Below are positions 1 to 7,043 of a stretch of DNA of 7,043 nt, piece after piece. The stretch spans positions 1 to 7,043 of the forward strand of contig JASLRF010000529.1 in the NCBI GenBank assembly GCA_030744095.1, in the 5' to 3' direction. The translations under genes were made by a program, and so were the position numbers. This stretch comes from Pirellulaceae bacterium (lineage in GTDB: Bacteria > Planctomycetota > Planctomycetia > Pirellulales > Pirellulaceae). How positions within the stretch are numbered: position 1 is the first letter of the stretch; the number at the start of each line of letters is the position of its first letter. Below the pieces are notes generated by a model. It saw only the letters and a list, made by a program, of their open reading frames with translations, made no database searches and was not told the origin of the DNA.

Positions 1-3000
1 GGCGGAATCAGCCAAAGCTGTGGCTGACTGAAGAGCGCGAGCCCACGATCGTCCAGCAGGGACCAAAGGGCACCGTTGGCGGCGACACCGGCGGCAAGCG
101 CGCTGGCCAGCGATTTCCGACCGATACTCAACCCCATGTACAGAATGCCCGCCCCAAACAAATAGAGCGAATAGTCGCTTCTGGATGCAACGAACCACAT
201 GCCGATGGCGGGCAGCAAGGGAAGAAAGGTCCCGGTGCGTTGTAGAGGTTCGGCCAGCACGCGAATCCCCGTCCGCTGGAACAACTCGCCGACGCCCGCG
301 CCAGCGAACGCGATCAACAGAATGATGTACGGCCAAAATTCACCCCATTGCCCGAACCACTGTGGACGTGTCAAGTAGATATGTGCGAACAGCAAACCTC
401 CAGCAAGCTGGGCTGCATAGACGTAGCCGGACCGACCTTGCTCGGGCAAATCTAGTGGGTCACGGCCAGGAAGAACGGCCATCACAATCAACGCCGCGAC
501 CAAGCCAACCATCACGACCGAGACGGCAGCCAGTTGAATGTCACTGATCGGGGCACCTAGTGTTGGATTGCCGAGATAGAGGAATGCTTCCAACAAAAGA
601 ACAGATGCCAACACCAGCAGACCGCAGGCGGCTGCGGACAGGCCGACCCGTTTCAACGACATCTGCCATTCTGGTGACAAATCGCGTCGTCGTGCCACAA
701 TCATTGTGTAGCTGAAAGAAACGGCGCAACAGACAATTAGCAGACGAATCACACGGCTCAGCCAAAGCGGCCCGTCCAAACCGGGCGGGATATCGGCCCA
801 ACTGAGAAAAACGCAGCTTAGGCCAAGCATCACCAGGGCAGTGAATTGAAAGGCCTGCTTGCGGGCCGACTGTGCCAGGCAACCCAGGCCGATGGCGATC
901 AGCACCGGGATCGGAGACGTCAAGACGCGTTGTGGCCGATCCGGATGCACCAAGACAAGGACCAATCCAAGTAGCAGTGCAAACCCGCCGCCGAGTATGG
1001 TCAGTGGCGGCAACCAGTTCGACGTACGCCGCAACCCTGCCACTGGATCGGAAATCTGCAGCCGAACGCCGATTGCCGACAGGTTGGCACCCCGTCGCCA
1101 CAGCGCCCCAGTCAGTGCGATATATGCGGAAATGGAAATCCCAACTGCCAAGGCCATGTTGTCGACTTGCCATTGAAACGCATCAATGATCATAGCCTGG
1201 GCAGCGAGCCCCCACGCGTAAAGACTCAATATCGCCGCACGAGATCGTCGGTCCCACAGCAGCGCGACCAGCAGAGCACCCGTTACCGCCATCGCAACCA
1301 GCCCCCACAGCGTGCTCACGTCCACCACTTGGCGAGTGCTTGGCCCACGTTGCAATGCACCGATCGCCGCACCCAACAATGTTGTTGCCAGCAAACCGAC
1401 CAACGCAATTGCTGCGAAACAACGGTGCGTCGGAAGCCAATTTGAATCCGGCTGAAACGGTTGGTCGTGACGCTGTTGCGAGTTGACTTCAATGGCCAGC
1501 CAGAATCCTGCGCCAACCGCCATCGTGATGATCAACCAATGCGCCAATAACAGCATCTCCGAGGAATCGGCGAGACTCGTGTCGATCGTACCGACCCAGA
1601 CGTAGGTTGCCGCCACGGTCGCCAGCAACGTCGAAGCATACGCCAGCAACTGGCTCCGAACACGTAATGCGGCGGCCCCGGCCGCCAACGCAATCGTCAC
1701 GGTTGCCCCGAAAGCCCACCAGGGGCCGGTCGGATCTTCAACGGCAGCGTACAAAGCTAATGCCGCGACGATTGCACCAACCGTACAGCCCCAACCAATC
1801 AAGATCCACGCGTTGGCTGACCTACCATCGAAAAGCGGAGCTGAATGGGAATTGCGCTGTGGCCACCAAGATTCGGCAGCGGCAGATGCCACCACCAGCG
1901 TCCAGCCCACCAATAAGACATGAAACGACAGCCAATTGGCAGACACGTTTTGCGGTACCGTCGCGGCGGCGACCAGCGCCGTCAAGCAGAAGCCCGCACC
2001 GCAAACCACGTGTGCAGCCTGGTCGCCTAGTCTTCCGCGACGCAGCCAGACCGCGCCCAATACCGCCAGGACCAACGCCAGGAAACTGCTCCAGCGGCCC
2101 AACTGCCGGTACGCTGGGTGAATCTGTTCGGGCGAGTAGATGATGCCGCTTGCCGCGGCGATCGCCAATAGCGCCACTGCAGCCATGGCCGCGGCCACCT
2201 GCGCGTCAACACTGATCAATCGCTGTAGATCCAGCTGACGGGAATCGGCTGCGAAAGAATCGGGGCGCTCTGCAGACGCGTCCGGTTCGATCCAATTACG
2301 CAGGGCCAGCCAGATCAGCCCGTAGCTGCCCAACGCCACTGCGTTCCATTGTCCCAGCCGTGCCAGCTCAATTCCACCAAGTTGCTTTCCCGGGGTCGCG
2401 GTCAAGGCTGGCAGGAGGCAGGCCAGGCTTGCCAGATATTGGAAGACGACCGACCCGCCCAACGCGTACGACGCTCGGGCGTCGCGGACCGCGATCACCA
2501 ACAGCATCGTCGCGACCAATGCCAAGGGCGTGCCATACGACCACGCGGCGCCGATCTTCGCAAAGAATGAGTTCGCCTCCGGACCACCCACCTGAACTCC
2601 ACTGACCACTTGCACCACCGTCATGGTTGTCGCGATCAATACAGGAAATGCAGAGAGCACCACGAGCAACATCGGGATGGTCAACATCTGTTGCGCGCCG
2701 GGATCTTGCAATCCTGGCCAGTCTGTTCGACGTCGCGCCAGCGCGAAAATCGAACGGCGTGCAAACCAACAGGTCGCGGCCGCCAGTCCGAAAATGGCCA
2801 ACGACCAGCGGATCGCCGACAATGACGCGACGTGCACTTCATGTGGCCCGGCAATGAGTAGCGGCACCGCGCTGCAGGCCAAGACAAACGACTCGAAACA
2901 CAGACGCGTGATCCGCTCCCAAATGCAGAATGCAATGGCAGCTGTGACCGCCGCCCAAGCGGCCCACATCCAGGCTTCAAAGGCTTGATGATGCCCTGGC

Positions 3001-5720
3001 ATGGTCAACTCGGCAGCCAGCTTGCCAAGTCCCAGCTCTCGCAAGACACCGGGAACACAGCCGGCGACTATGACACAAAGCAACGTGGCGATCACAACCC
3101 CCACAGTGACTCGGTCAACGGTTGGCCAATCGCGAAATTCGAGTAGTCGCTCGACAGATGGCCAACGGCGACAGAACCGGCGTCCCAAAACGGCAAGAAT
3201 GCACGATGTGGAAAGCACCAACAGTGTTCCAGCCACGTGCAAGGGATCAAAAATGTCGCGCCAAGAATCGACATGGTGCAGTGCCGCAACCAACGTAACA
3301 AGCGACAGCGTAGCGGCTAAATGCGCCACCACAAAAGCCATGGACCAGCGACGAACCACTGCGACGCCCAGCCAAATAACGGCAATCACGGCCAGATAGA
3401 TCGTGTGGAAGCCAAAATGAAAGTCCACCACAAACAACGCCGATGGTGCGGCCAATAGTGACGTTGCCAGTGCCGACTCGGTCAGCGGTCGCACGAACCC
3501 CGACCAACGACGGGACGTGACGTCCAGCGTCTCGGTCCAGGCATCCAAACGACCTGCACAGGCCCCTACCAGCAAACAAATGACACCATGAGTGAGGAAG
3601 GCAAACATCACTGCACGGTGAAAGGAGACACCGCGCAATGCGAGTACATCGTGATAGAAGTCGACAAACCCAAAAGCTTGCACGAGGGCAACGAGCAAGA
3701 TAGCGGATCCCACCCAGGCAACTCGACCGTCACCGATGACCCTTGCCGTGATCGACAAGGCAATTGCGTAAATGCAGAGTGTCGGCGGCGAAAGGTAGCT
3801 GGAAGGAAACCCACAGAATCCAACGACAATCGCCAGCAGGCCACTGATCGCCAGAATCGTGGCGGCACCCAGGAAATAGCCTCTCGCATCGCGTTCATGT
3901 TTTACTCGCACTAAAGCGAGAGCGAATCCGCCCATCAACGCGGCAAAAACCCCCAGCGCAGCCGCGGACTGGCCAGTGAAGAACGAGCGGACGATCTCGA
4001 GGCCCCAGCGAGTCTGACTTTGGTAGGCACCTGACAGATGATGAAATGCGACAATCCACGCCAGAGCGCCGCAAGCGACCGCAAAGCCGTGCAGCGTCGG
4101 CAAACCGACCAAGAATCCCATATAGGCCAGCAGAATCGCATTCAGCGTACCTACTGTGATCAACAATTCCGGTTCGGGCCACGCGAACAAGATGCAGATT
4201 GCCAGACCGAAGGCGGCGCCAATCGCCAGACTGGTGCCGGTCGTACGGAGGGCGTACAGCTTGGCCGAGTTGGTGCGTTGATGAATCAGCAAACCACTTG
4301 CCAACACTGTGCCCGCAACCAGGCTCAGTGCCGGAGACAATTGAGCCAGCATGTTCCAGATGGCGCCGGACTTGGCAACCAATAGCGCCAAAGCACTCAG
4401 CAAAGCAAACGTCGCGATCCCCAGCACTAACAACAGTACTTCGGCGCGACGCATCGAAAGGCCTTTCCAGCGTCGAGCCCTGGTCAAACCACTGACCGTT
4501 GCCACGAGGAAGCCGGCCAGTGGGATCATCGCCAAGCCCATCACTTTGGTGAGCGAATCGCTTTGATGCGCAAACCGATTTATCAACAACTGACCGGCGC
4601 ACGGTCCCATCACGCCTGCCAGCAAACGCCACCAGTCAGTGCCAAGAAACGCGCGTCCAGCAAAGAACGTCATCGTGCCATACGCGGAAAGTCCCACGAT
4701 GATGGCCGCCAGGTAAGTTGGATCGGTCCAAGCAGGTTGTTCGTCTGCTTTGCCGCTCAAAGCGATTGCGGCAAGAAAGTTCAACGGGATCAACAGTGTG
4801 GCGATGATCAATACAGCTCGGCTGATCGACGACAGATCCCAACTCCGTAAAGTGTAGTGCCCGGCCGCATGAAAGGCCCCGGTTCCAACCAAAAAAATCA
4901 GTGCCGGTAGATACGGGATCGAATCACGCAGCGTCGCCCACAGGCTGACAACCAGGCCTACCGCGCACACAACGATCAACAGACCACTGATGATCTCACC
5001 CCAGCGGATATTCTTTTCCTCCATGAAGGCCTGCAGCAGCGCTGCCAGGGTACGGCGCGGCGCCAATGCGCGTCGTGCCGGCGGGGGCGTTTCGGGGCGG
5101 TCCAGCGGATGCGATGGCGGCACAGCAGTTGGAGGGCGCGAAACAGCTGGCGGCACGGCGGCTTCGTCCTCTATGATTTCTGCGTCGAAGATGCTCTCGT
5201 CGACAGTTTCGCTATCGATCTTCGGCGCTACGGAAGCGACTGGATTTGTGCCCGGCGAGGAAACGGTGGTGGCGTCGCTTTCGGATGATTCAGCTGGCGG
5301 CGCGTCGGACGGGGCGATTCGCGTCGATGTGGCGGTGTCGGCACTAGTCTGTGTCTGCGACGGTGTGGCGAAAGGCGACTGATCGTCAGCACGGATCAGG
5401 ACCTCGAGCTTATCGAAGTCTTCGCGCTTGATCGCACCGCGTTCGAGCAGTTTCTTCAGACGTCGCATCGTGACGAGTACTTCATCGTGCGGTGCCAAGT
5501 CAGCTGCAGGACGGATAAACGGGGTCGCGCCACAATTCCGGCAACCACCGGCGATTACTGCCTTGCGCCTGCCGCAGGCCGGGCAGTCGCGCGCCGCTGT
5601 CGCCGAGCCGCTGTCATCTCTCACCGCGCGGATCATCGCGGCCAACACAACCCAAATGCCGTGACCGACGAGTGTCACAACCACGAGGGCAATCGCCAAA
5701 CTGATGATGAACTCCGCCAT
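1..5720 (-). CDS. giant polytopic membrane protein with N-terminal zinc ribbon, function unknown (3' end outside window)
   Basis: The frame from the ATG at 5720 stays open to the left edge: 1906 full codons plus two bases of a Pro codon, with no stop. The start is well fixed: an in-frame TAG lies two codons upstream (5724-5726), and the ATG opens directly into a hydrophobic helix. The ribosome binding site is weak (GTAGG very close to the ATG). Order along the protein: membrane helix at about residues 4-30; CxxC-x10-CxxC zinc ribbon at 46-63; SHOCT-like helical hairpin at about 84-110; disordered Pro/Ser/Thr/Ala-rich linker at about 112-225 with an acidic patch at about 168-187; then, from about residue 241 to the edge, roughly 50 hydrophobic segments of 18-25 residues joined by short loops, many with Arg pairs or RRW. 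Arg after the first helix suggests that the ribbon and linker are cytoplasmic. No catalytic motif, ATP-binding loop or transporter signature is recognised. The layout recalls large DUF2157/DUF2339-type membrane proteins, but that is a resemblance only. The gene follows the quinone genes after 88 bases and may or may not share their transcript. Coding status is near certain; function is unknown. Confidence 0.93.
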   Translation of the reverse strand, partial: MAEFIISLAIALVVVTLVGHGIWVVLAAMIRAVRDDSGSATAARDCPACGRRKAVIAGGCRNCGATPFIRPAADLAPHDEVLVTMRRLKKLLERGAIKREDFDKLEVLIRADDQSPFATPSQTQTSADTATSTRIAPSDAPPAESSESDATTVSSPGTNPVASVAPKIDSETVDESIFDAEIIEDEAAVPPAVSRPPTAVPPSHPLDRPETPPPARRALAPRRTLAALLQAFMEEKNIRWGEIISGLLIVVCAVGLVVSLWATLRDSIPYLPALIFLVGTGAFHAAGHYTLRSWDLSSISRAVLIIATLLIPLNFLAAIALSGKADEQPAWTDPTYLAAIIVGLSAYGTMTFFAGRAFLGTDWWRLLAGVMGPCAGQLLINRFAHQSDSLTKVMGLAMIPLAGFLVATVSGLTRARRWKGLSMRRAEVLLLVLGIATFALLSALALLVAKSGAIWNMLAQLSPALSLVAGTVLASGLLIHQRTNSAKLYALRTTGTSLAIGAAFGLAICILFAWPEPELLITVGTLNAILLAYMGFLVGLPTLHGFAVACGALAWIVAFHHLSGAYQSQTRWGLEIVRSFFTGQSAAALGVFAALMGGFALALVRVKHERDARGYFLGAATILAISGLLAIVVGFCGFPSSYLSPPTLCIYAIALSITARVIGDGRVAWVGSAILLVALVQAFGFVDFYHDVLALRGVSFHRAVMFAFLTHGVICLLVGACAGRLDAWTETLDVTSRRWSGFVRPLTESALATSLLAAPSALFVVDFHFGFHTIYLAVIAVIWLGVAVVRRWSMAFVVAHLAATLSLVTLVAALHHVDSWRDIFDPLHVAGTLLVLSTSCILAVLGRRFCRRWPSVERLLEFRDWPTVDRVTVGVVIATLLCVIVAGCVPGVLRELGLGKLAAELTMPGHHQAFEAWMWAAWAAVTAAIAFCIWERITRLCFESFVLACSAVPLLIAGPHEVHVASLSAIRWSLAIFGLAAATCWFARRSIFALARRRTDWPGLQDPGAQQMLTIPMLLVVLSAFPVLIATTMTVVQVVSGVQVGGPEANSFFAKIGAAWSYGTPLALVATMLLVIAVRDARASYALGGSVVFQYLASLACLLPALTATPGKQLGGIELARLGQWNAVALGSYGLIWLALRNWIEPDASAERPDSFAADSRQLDLQRLISVDAQVAAAMAAVALLAIAAASGIIYSPEQIHPAYRQLGRWSSFLALVLAVLGAVWLRRGRLGDQAAHVVCGAGFCLTALVAAATVPQNVSANWLSFHVLLVGWTLVVASAAAESWWPQRNSHSAPLFDGRSANAWILIGWGCTVGAIVAALALYAAVEDPTGPWWAFGATVTIALAAGAAALRVRSQLLAYASTLLATVAATYVWVGTIDTSLADSSEMLLLAHWLIITMAVGAGFWLAIEVNSQQRHDQPFQPDSNWLPTHRCFAAIALVGLLATTLLGAAIGALQRGPSTRQVVDVSTLWGLVAMAVTGALLVALLWDRRSRAAILSLYAWGLAAQAMIIDAFQWQVDNMALAVGISISAYIALTGALWRRGANLSAIGVRLQISDPVAGLRRTSNWLPPLTILGGGFALLLGLVLVLVHPDRPQRVLTSPIPVLIAIGLGCLAQSARKQAFQFTALVMLGLSCVFLSWADIPPGLDGPLWLSRVIRLLIVCCAVSFSYTMIVARRRDLSPEWQMSLKRVGLSAAACGLLVLASVLLLEAFLYLGNPTLGAPISDIQLAAVSVVMVGLVAALIVMAVLPGRDPLDLPEQGRSGYVYAAQLAGGLLFAHIYLTRPQWFGQWGEFWPYIILLIAFAGAGVGELFQRTGIRVLAEPLQRTGTFLPLLPAIGMWFVASRSDYSLYLFGAGILYMGLSIGRKSLASALAAGVAANGALWSLLDDRGLALFSQPQLWLIP
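5046..5387 (-). other. low-complexity Pro/Ser/Thr/Ala linker of the giant membrane protein
   Basis: Residues about 112-225 lack hydrophobic runs and are rich in Pro, Ser, Thr, Ala and Asp. An acidic stretch lies at about 168-187 (including DESIFDAEIIEDE), followed by proline-rich, basic sequence up to about residue 223 (for example PPPARRALAPRR). The composition points to a disordered tether between the zinc ribbon/SHOCT-like head and the membrane body. The frame stays open throughout, so this is not a gap between two genes. Confidence 0.7.
5391..5471 (-). other. SHOCT-like helical hairpin of the giant membrane protein (protein domain)
   Basis: Residues about 84-110 contain LKKLLERGAIKREDFDKLE. 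This is the pattern of short SHOCT-type domains: an amphipathic helix, a G-x-I turn, an acidic D/E-F step and a second helix. SHOCT domains usually lie at the ends of proteins near zinc ribbons or membrane helices and are thought to mediate oligomerisation. Here the motif sits between the ribbon and the linker. The assignment is by eye. Confidence 0.5.
5532..5585 (-). other. zinc ribbon of the giant membrane protein (protein domain)
   Basis: Residues 46-63 contain Cys46, Cys49, Cys60 and Cys63 as CPAC and CRNC pairs ten residues apart, with Gly after each pair. This is the usual form of a small treble-clef or zinc-ribbon knuckle. It lies 15 residues after the first membrane helix, on the predicted cytoplasmic side. 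Zinc binding is inferred from the spacing. Such ribbons on bacterial membrane proteins are common and of mostly unknown role, so no partner can be named. Confidence 0.75.
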
Positions 5721-5808
5721 CGCCTACTCGATCTTGTGAAGTTGGAACTTGGTCGGGCGTTACGACCCGCTGATACCCAAAATCGTTGGCGCCAGAATAC
5801 CGTCGAAT
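5721..5808 (-). other. short intergenic gap between the polyprenyltransferase gene and the giant gene
   Basis: These 88 bases separate the TGA of the polyprenyltransferase gene from the ATG of the giant gene. A small inverted repeat (GGTCG at 5751-5755 with CGACC at 5763-5767, 7-base loop) is present, but the stem has only five pairs and no T-run follows, so I do not call a terminator. No clear promoter is visible. Read-through from the upstream genes is possible, and so is an unrecognised promoter here. Confidence 0.5.
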
Positions 5809-6750
5809 TCAGTGAGAAGCCAACAATAAATCGAGCGACGTTACGGCAAACAGTCCAAGACTAACCACGGCGTTGATGTTAAAGAACGCGACGTTGACAC
5901 GCGTCAGATCGTCTGGTCGTACAATCCAGTGCTCGTAGGCCAACAGCAGAATGACGGCCAAGACACCCGTCCCGTAAATCGGACCTAACGACAAAACTGG
6001 CCCGCCCAAGTGATCGACGAACGGTAGCGTCAATAGCATCAAACACATGAGAAAGTGGCAAACGGCAGCCAGACGCAGAGCTCCTGAGACTCCTAGCAAT
6101 GCAGGGATGCTGCGAAGCATTGCGTCAACGTCGAAATCGACATCTTGACATGCGTAGATCATGTCGAACCCAGCGACCCACAAAAAGACCGCCGCACCGA
6201 TCCAGATCGCCGGAAGCAAGTCCAGCGGAGCGCTCATCAGGATCTGGCCGCGCAAGGCAATCCAGGTTGAAACCGGTGCCAACATCAACGAGGCTCCCAA
6301 CCAAAAGTGCGCGGCTGCTGTGAAGCGTTTGGTCAGACTGTAAGCCAACAGGAATAGCAAGACAGGGATGGATAGAATCAGCGGCAAGGAATTGGGCAAG
6401 AATAGCAGTGTTCCGAGAATAAATCCCAACGAAGCAAGTGCGATAAACATCACGACACCGGCGACGGTGAGAGTACCTGCTGGAAGGTGACGGCCCGCGG
6501 TACGAGGATTCTGCGCGTCGATCTTGCGATCCACCAGCCGGTTGAACGCCATTGCCGCGCTGCGGGCACATGTCATGCAGATCAGTATGCCCAGCAGATG
6601 GAGCCAACGGAAACCGACACCATCTCCCGGTGCGGTCCAGGCCATGACCGCCGCCAACAGAGAAAATGGCAGCGCAAAAATCGTGTGGCTGAACCGGATC
6701 ATTTCAAGAAGATGGCGAATTCTTGACAGCATTTGGAAACTCTTTTCCAT
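5809..6750 (-). CDS. ubiA: UbiA-family polyprenyltransferase, probably MqnP-like (menaquinone synthesis)
   Basis: This is a complete 313-residue integral membrane enzyme, normal length for the family. It transfers a polyprenyl chain from its diphosphate to an aromatic acid at the cytoplasmic membrane. The first Asp-rich motif is N70-x3-D74-x3-D78 (NRLVDRKID), followed by PRTAGR at 82-87. The second is D196...Q202-D203...D207 (DMIYACQDVDFD). Together they bind the Mg-diphosphate of the donor. YSLTKR at 137-142, LAPVSTWIA at 157-165 and the C-terminal YEHWIVRPDDLTRVN at 272-286 are also typical of the family. About eight or nine hydrophobic helices are visible. The start ATG abuts the TGA of the ubiX-like gene, which implies one transcript and translational coupling; GCAGG lies seven bases upstream. 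A second possible start is Met7 (6730-6732), preceded by AAAGAG, and would better match the usual N-terminus (MLSRIRHLLEMIRFSH). The family is firm. The substrate is inferred: 1,4-dihydroxy-6-naphthoate if the host uses the futalosine pathway, 4-hydroxybenzoate if it makes ubiquinone. Confidence 0.95.
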   Translation of the reverse strand: MEKSFQMLSRIRHLLEMIRFSHTIFALPFSLLAAVMAWTAPGDGVGFRWLHLLGILICMTCARSAAMAFNRLVDRKIDAQNPRTAGRHLPAGTLTVAGVVMFIALASLGFILGTLLFLPNSLPLILSIPVLLFLLAYSLTKRFTAAAHFWLGASLMLAPVSTWIALRGQILMSAPLDLLPAIWIGAAVFLWVAGFDMIYACQDVDFDVDAMLRSIPALLGVSGALRLAAVCHFLMCLMLLTLPFVDHLGGPVLSLGPIYGTGVLAVILLLAYEHWIVRPDDLTRVNVAFFNINAVVSLGLFAVTSLDLLLASH

Positions 6751-7043
6751 TCACGCGCCTGCCGCGTCTTCGTCCCCACCCCATCGTCGCATCAATTGAT
6801 GCGAGATCCGCAAGTGATCCAAAATCCGCGCGACGACAAAGTCCACCAAGTCTTGGATGGCATGAACACCGTGATACCAACCGGGCGACGCCGGCAAGAT
6901 TACAGCTCCGGCTTGTGCCGCCTGCCGCATACTATCCAACTGGATGATTGATAGCGGTGTCTCGCGAGGCACCAGGATCAGTGTCCTGCGCTCTTTGAGG
7001 TGCACGTCGGCGGCACGTTGAATCAAATTGCTGCTCGTTCCAT
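6751..7043 (-). CDS. ubiX: UbiX-type flavin prenyltransferase, C-terminal half (5' end outside window)
   Basis: The last 96 codons of the gene are present, entering from the right edge in mid-codon; a full protein would be about 190-210 residues, so roughly half is missing. UbiX enzymes join dimethylallyl phosphate to reduced FMN, giving the prenylated FMN cofactor of UbiD-type decarboxylases. Recognisable family sequence includes SSNLIQRAADVHLKERR, then LVPRETPLS with the active-site Arg-Glu pair, then PASPGWYHG with the conserved Tyr, then DLVDFVVARILDHL with its conserved Arg, and a terminal RRW. The Lys of LKERR is also a known phosphate or flavin-site residue. All expected C-terminal catalytic positions are kept, so the enzyme is probably active. 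The stop TGA (6751-6753) touches the start of the polyprenyltransferase gene, so both probably serve one quinone pathway. No UbiD partner is in view. A short acidic, Ala/Gly-rich tail after RRW is unremarkable. Confidence 0.95.
   Translation of the reverse strand, partial: GTSSNLIQRAADVHLKERRTLILVPRETPLSIIQLDSMRQAAQAGAVILPASPGWYHGVHAIQDLVDFVVARILDHLRISHQLMRRWGGDEDAAGA

Noticed and set aside
1607..2143. Plus-strand open frame of 178 codons, plus others such as 3001-3399, 4990-5382 and 5487-5864
   Set aside because: They are antisense to the giant gene or the polyprenyltransferase gene and have low-complexity Arg/Pro/Thr/Gln-rich products. These are shadows of GC-rich coding sequence.
3895..4632. 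Minus-strand open frame of 245 codons, plus others such as 541-1173 and 2368-2769
   Set aside because: They overlap the giant gene on the same strand in other frames. Their translations are Arg/Ser/Cys-rich with no family motifs, while the giant frame gives coherent membrane-protein sequence over the same bases.
5751..5767. Inverted repeat GGTCG/CGACC in the gap before the giant gene, as a terminator
   Set aside because: It has only five base pairs, a seven-base loop and no T-run, so it is too weak to call.
5767..5799. Possible sigma70-like promoter in the gap (TTCTGG and TATCAG with a 16-base spacer on the minus strand)
   Set aside because: Both boxes match the consensus poorly, and promoter rules for the likely host group are uncertain.
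6125..6607. Minus-strand frame of 160 codons inside the polyprenyltransferase gene
   Set aside because: It is an out-of-frame shadow of a gene whose own frame contains all the expected UbiA motifs.
7023..7043. ATG at the extreme right edge on the minus strand
   Set aside because: It is out of frame with the UbiX sequence and meets a TGA after six codons. The true UbiX start lies outside the window.

Overview
All the coding evidence in this window lies on the minus strand, and three genes account for almost every base. Read in the direction of transcription (high to low coordinates) they are: the C-terminal half of a UbiX-type flavin prenyltransferase (6751-7043, cut by the right edge); a complete UbiA-family polyprenyltransferase of 313 residues (5809-6750); an 88-base gap; and one uninterrupted reading frame of at least 1906 codons (1-5720, cut by the left edge) encoding a giant membrane protein.

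The first two genes abut exactly (TGA stop followed at once by ATG) and belong to quinone biosynthesis. UbiX-type enzymes make the prenylated flavin cofactor used by UbiD-type decarboxylases. UbiA-type enzymes attach the polyprenyl tail to the aromatic ring. In bacteria that make menaquinone by the futalosine route these homologues (MqnP and its UbiX/UbiD-like partners) do the late steps. That route is my preferred reading, but the genes that would prove it (mqnA-D, a ubiD homologue) are outside the window.

The unusual object is the giant gene. Its product starts with one membrane helix, followed by a four-cysteine zinc ribbon, a short SHOCT-like helical hairpin and a Pro/Ser/Thr/Ala-rich acidic linker of roughly 115 residues. 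It then runs for about 1670 residues as an almost unbroken chain of hydrophobic segments, about 50 by eye, and still has no stop codon at the window edge. I cannot assign a function. Because it has no stop inside the window, simple gene finding would miss it and report a scatter of false short frames on both strands across 1-5720.

The organism looks like a moderately GC-rich bacterium. Very large, poorly characterised membrane proteins and a ubiA-ubiX pair in a probably ubiquinone-free setting would suit a member of the Planctomycetota (Pirellula/Rhodopirellula-like). This is inference from gene style, not from a marker gene. I saw no RNA genes, mobile elements, CRISPR arrays or convincing terminators.
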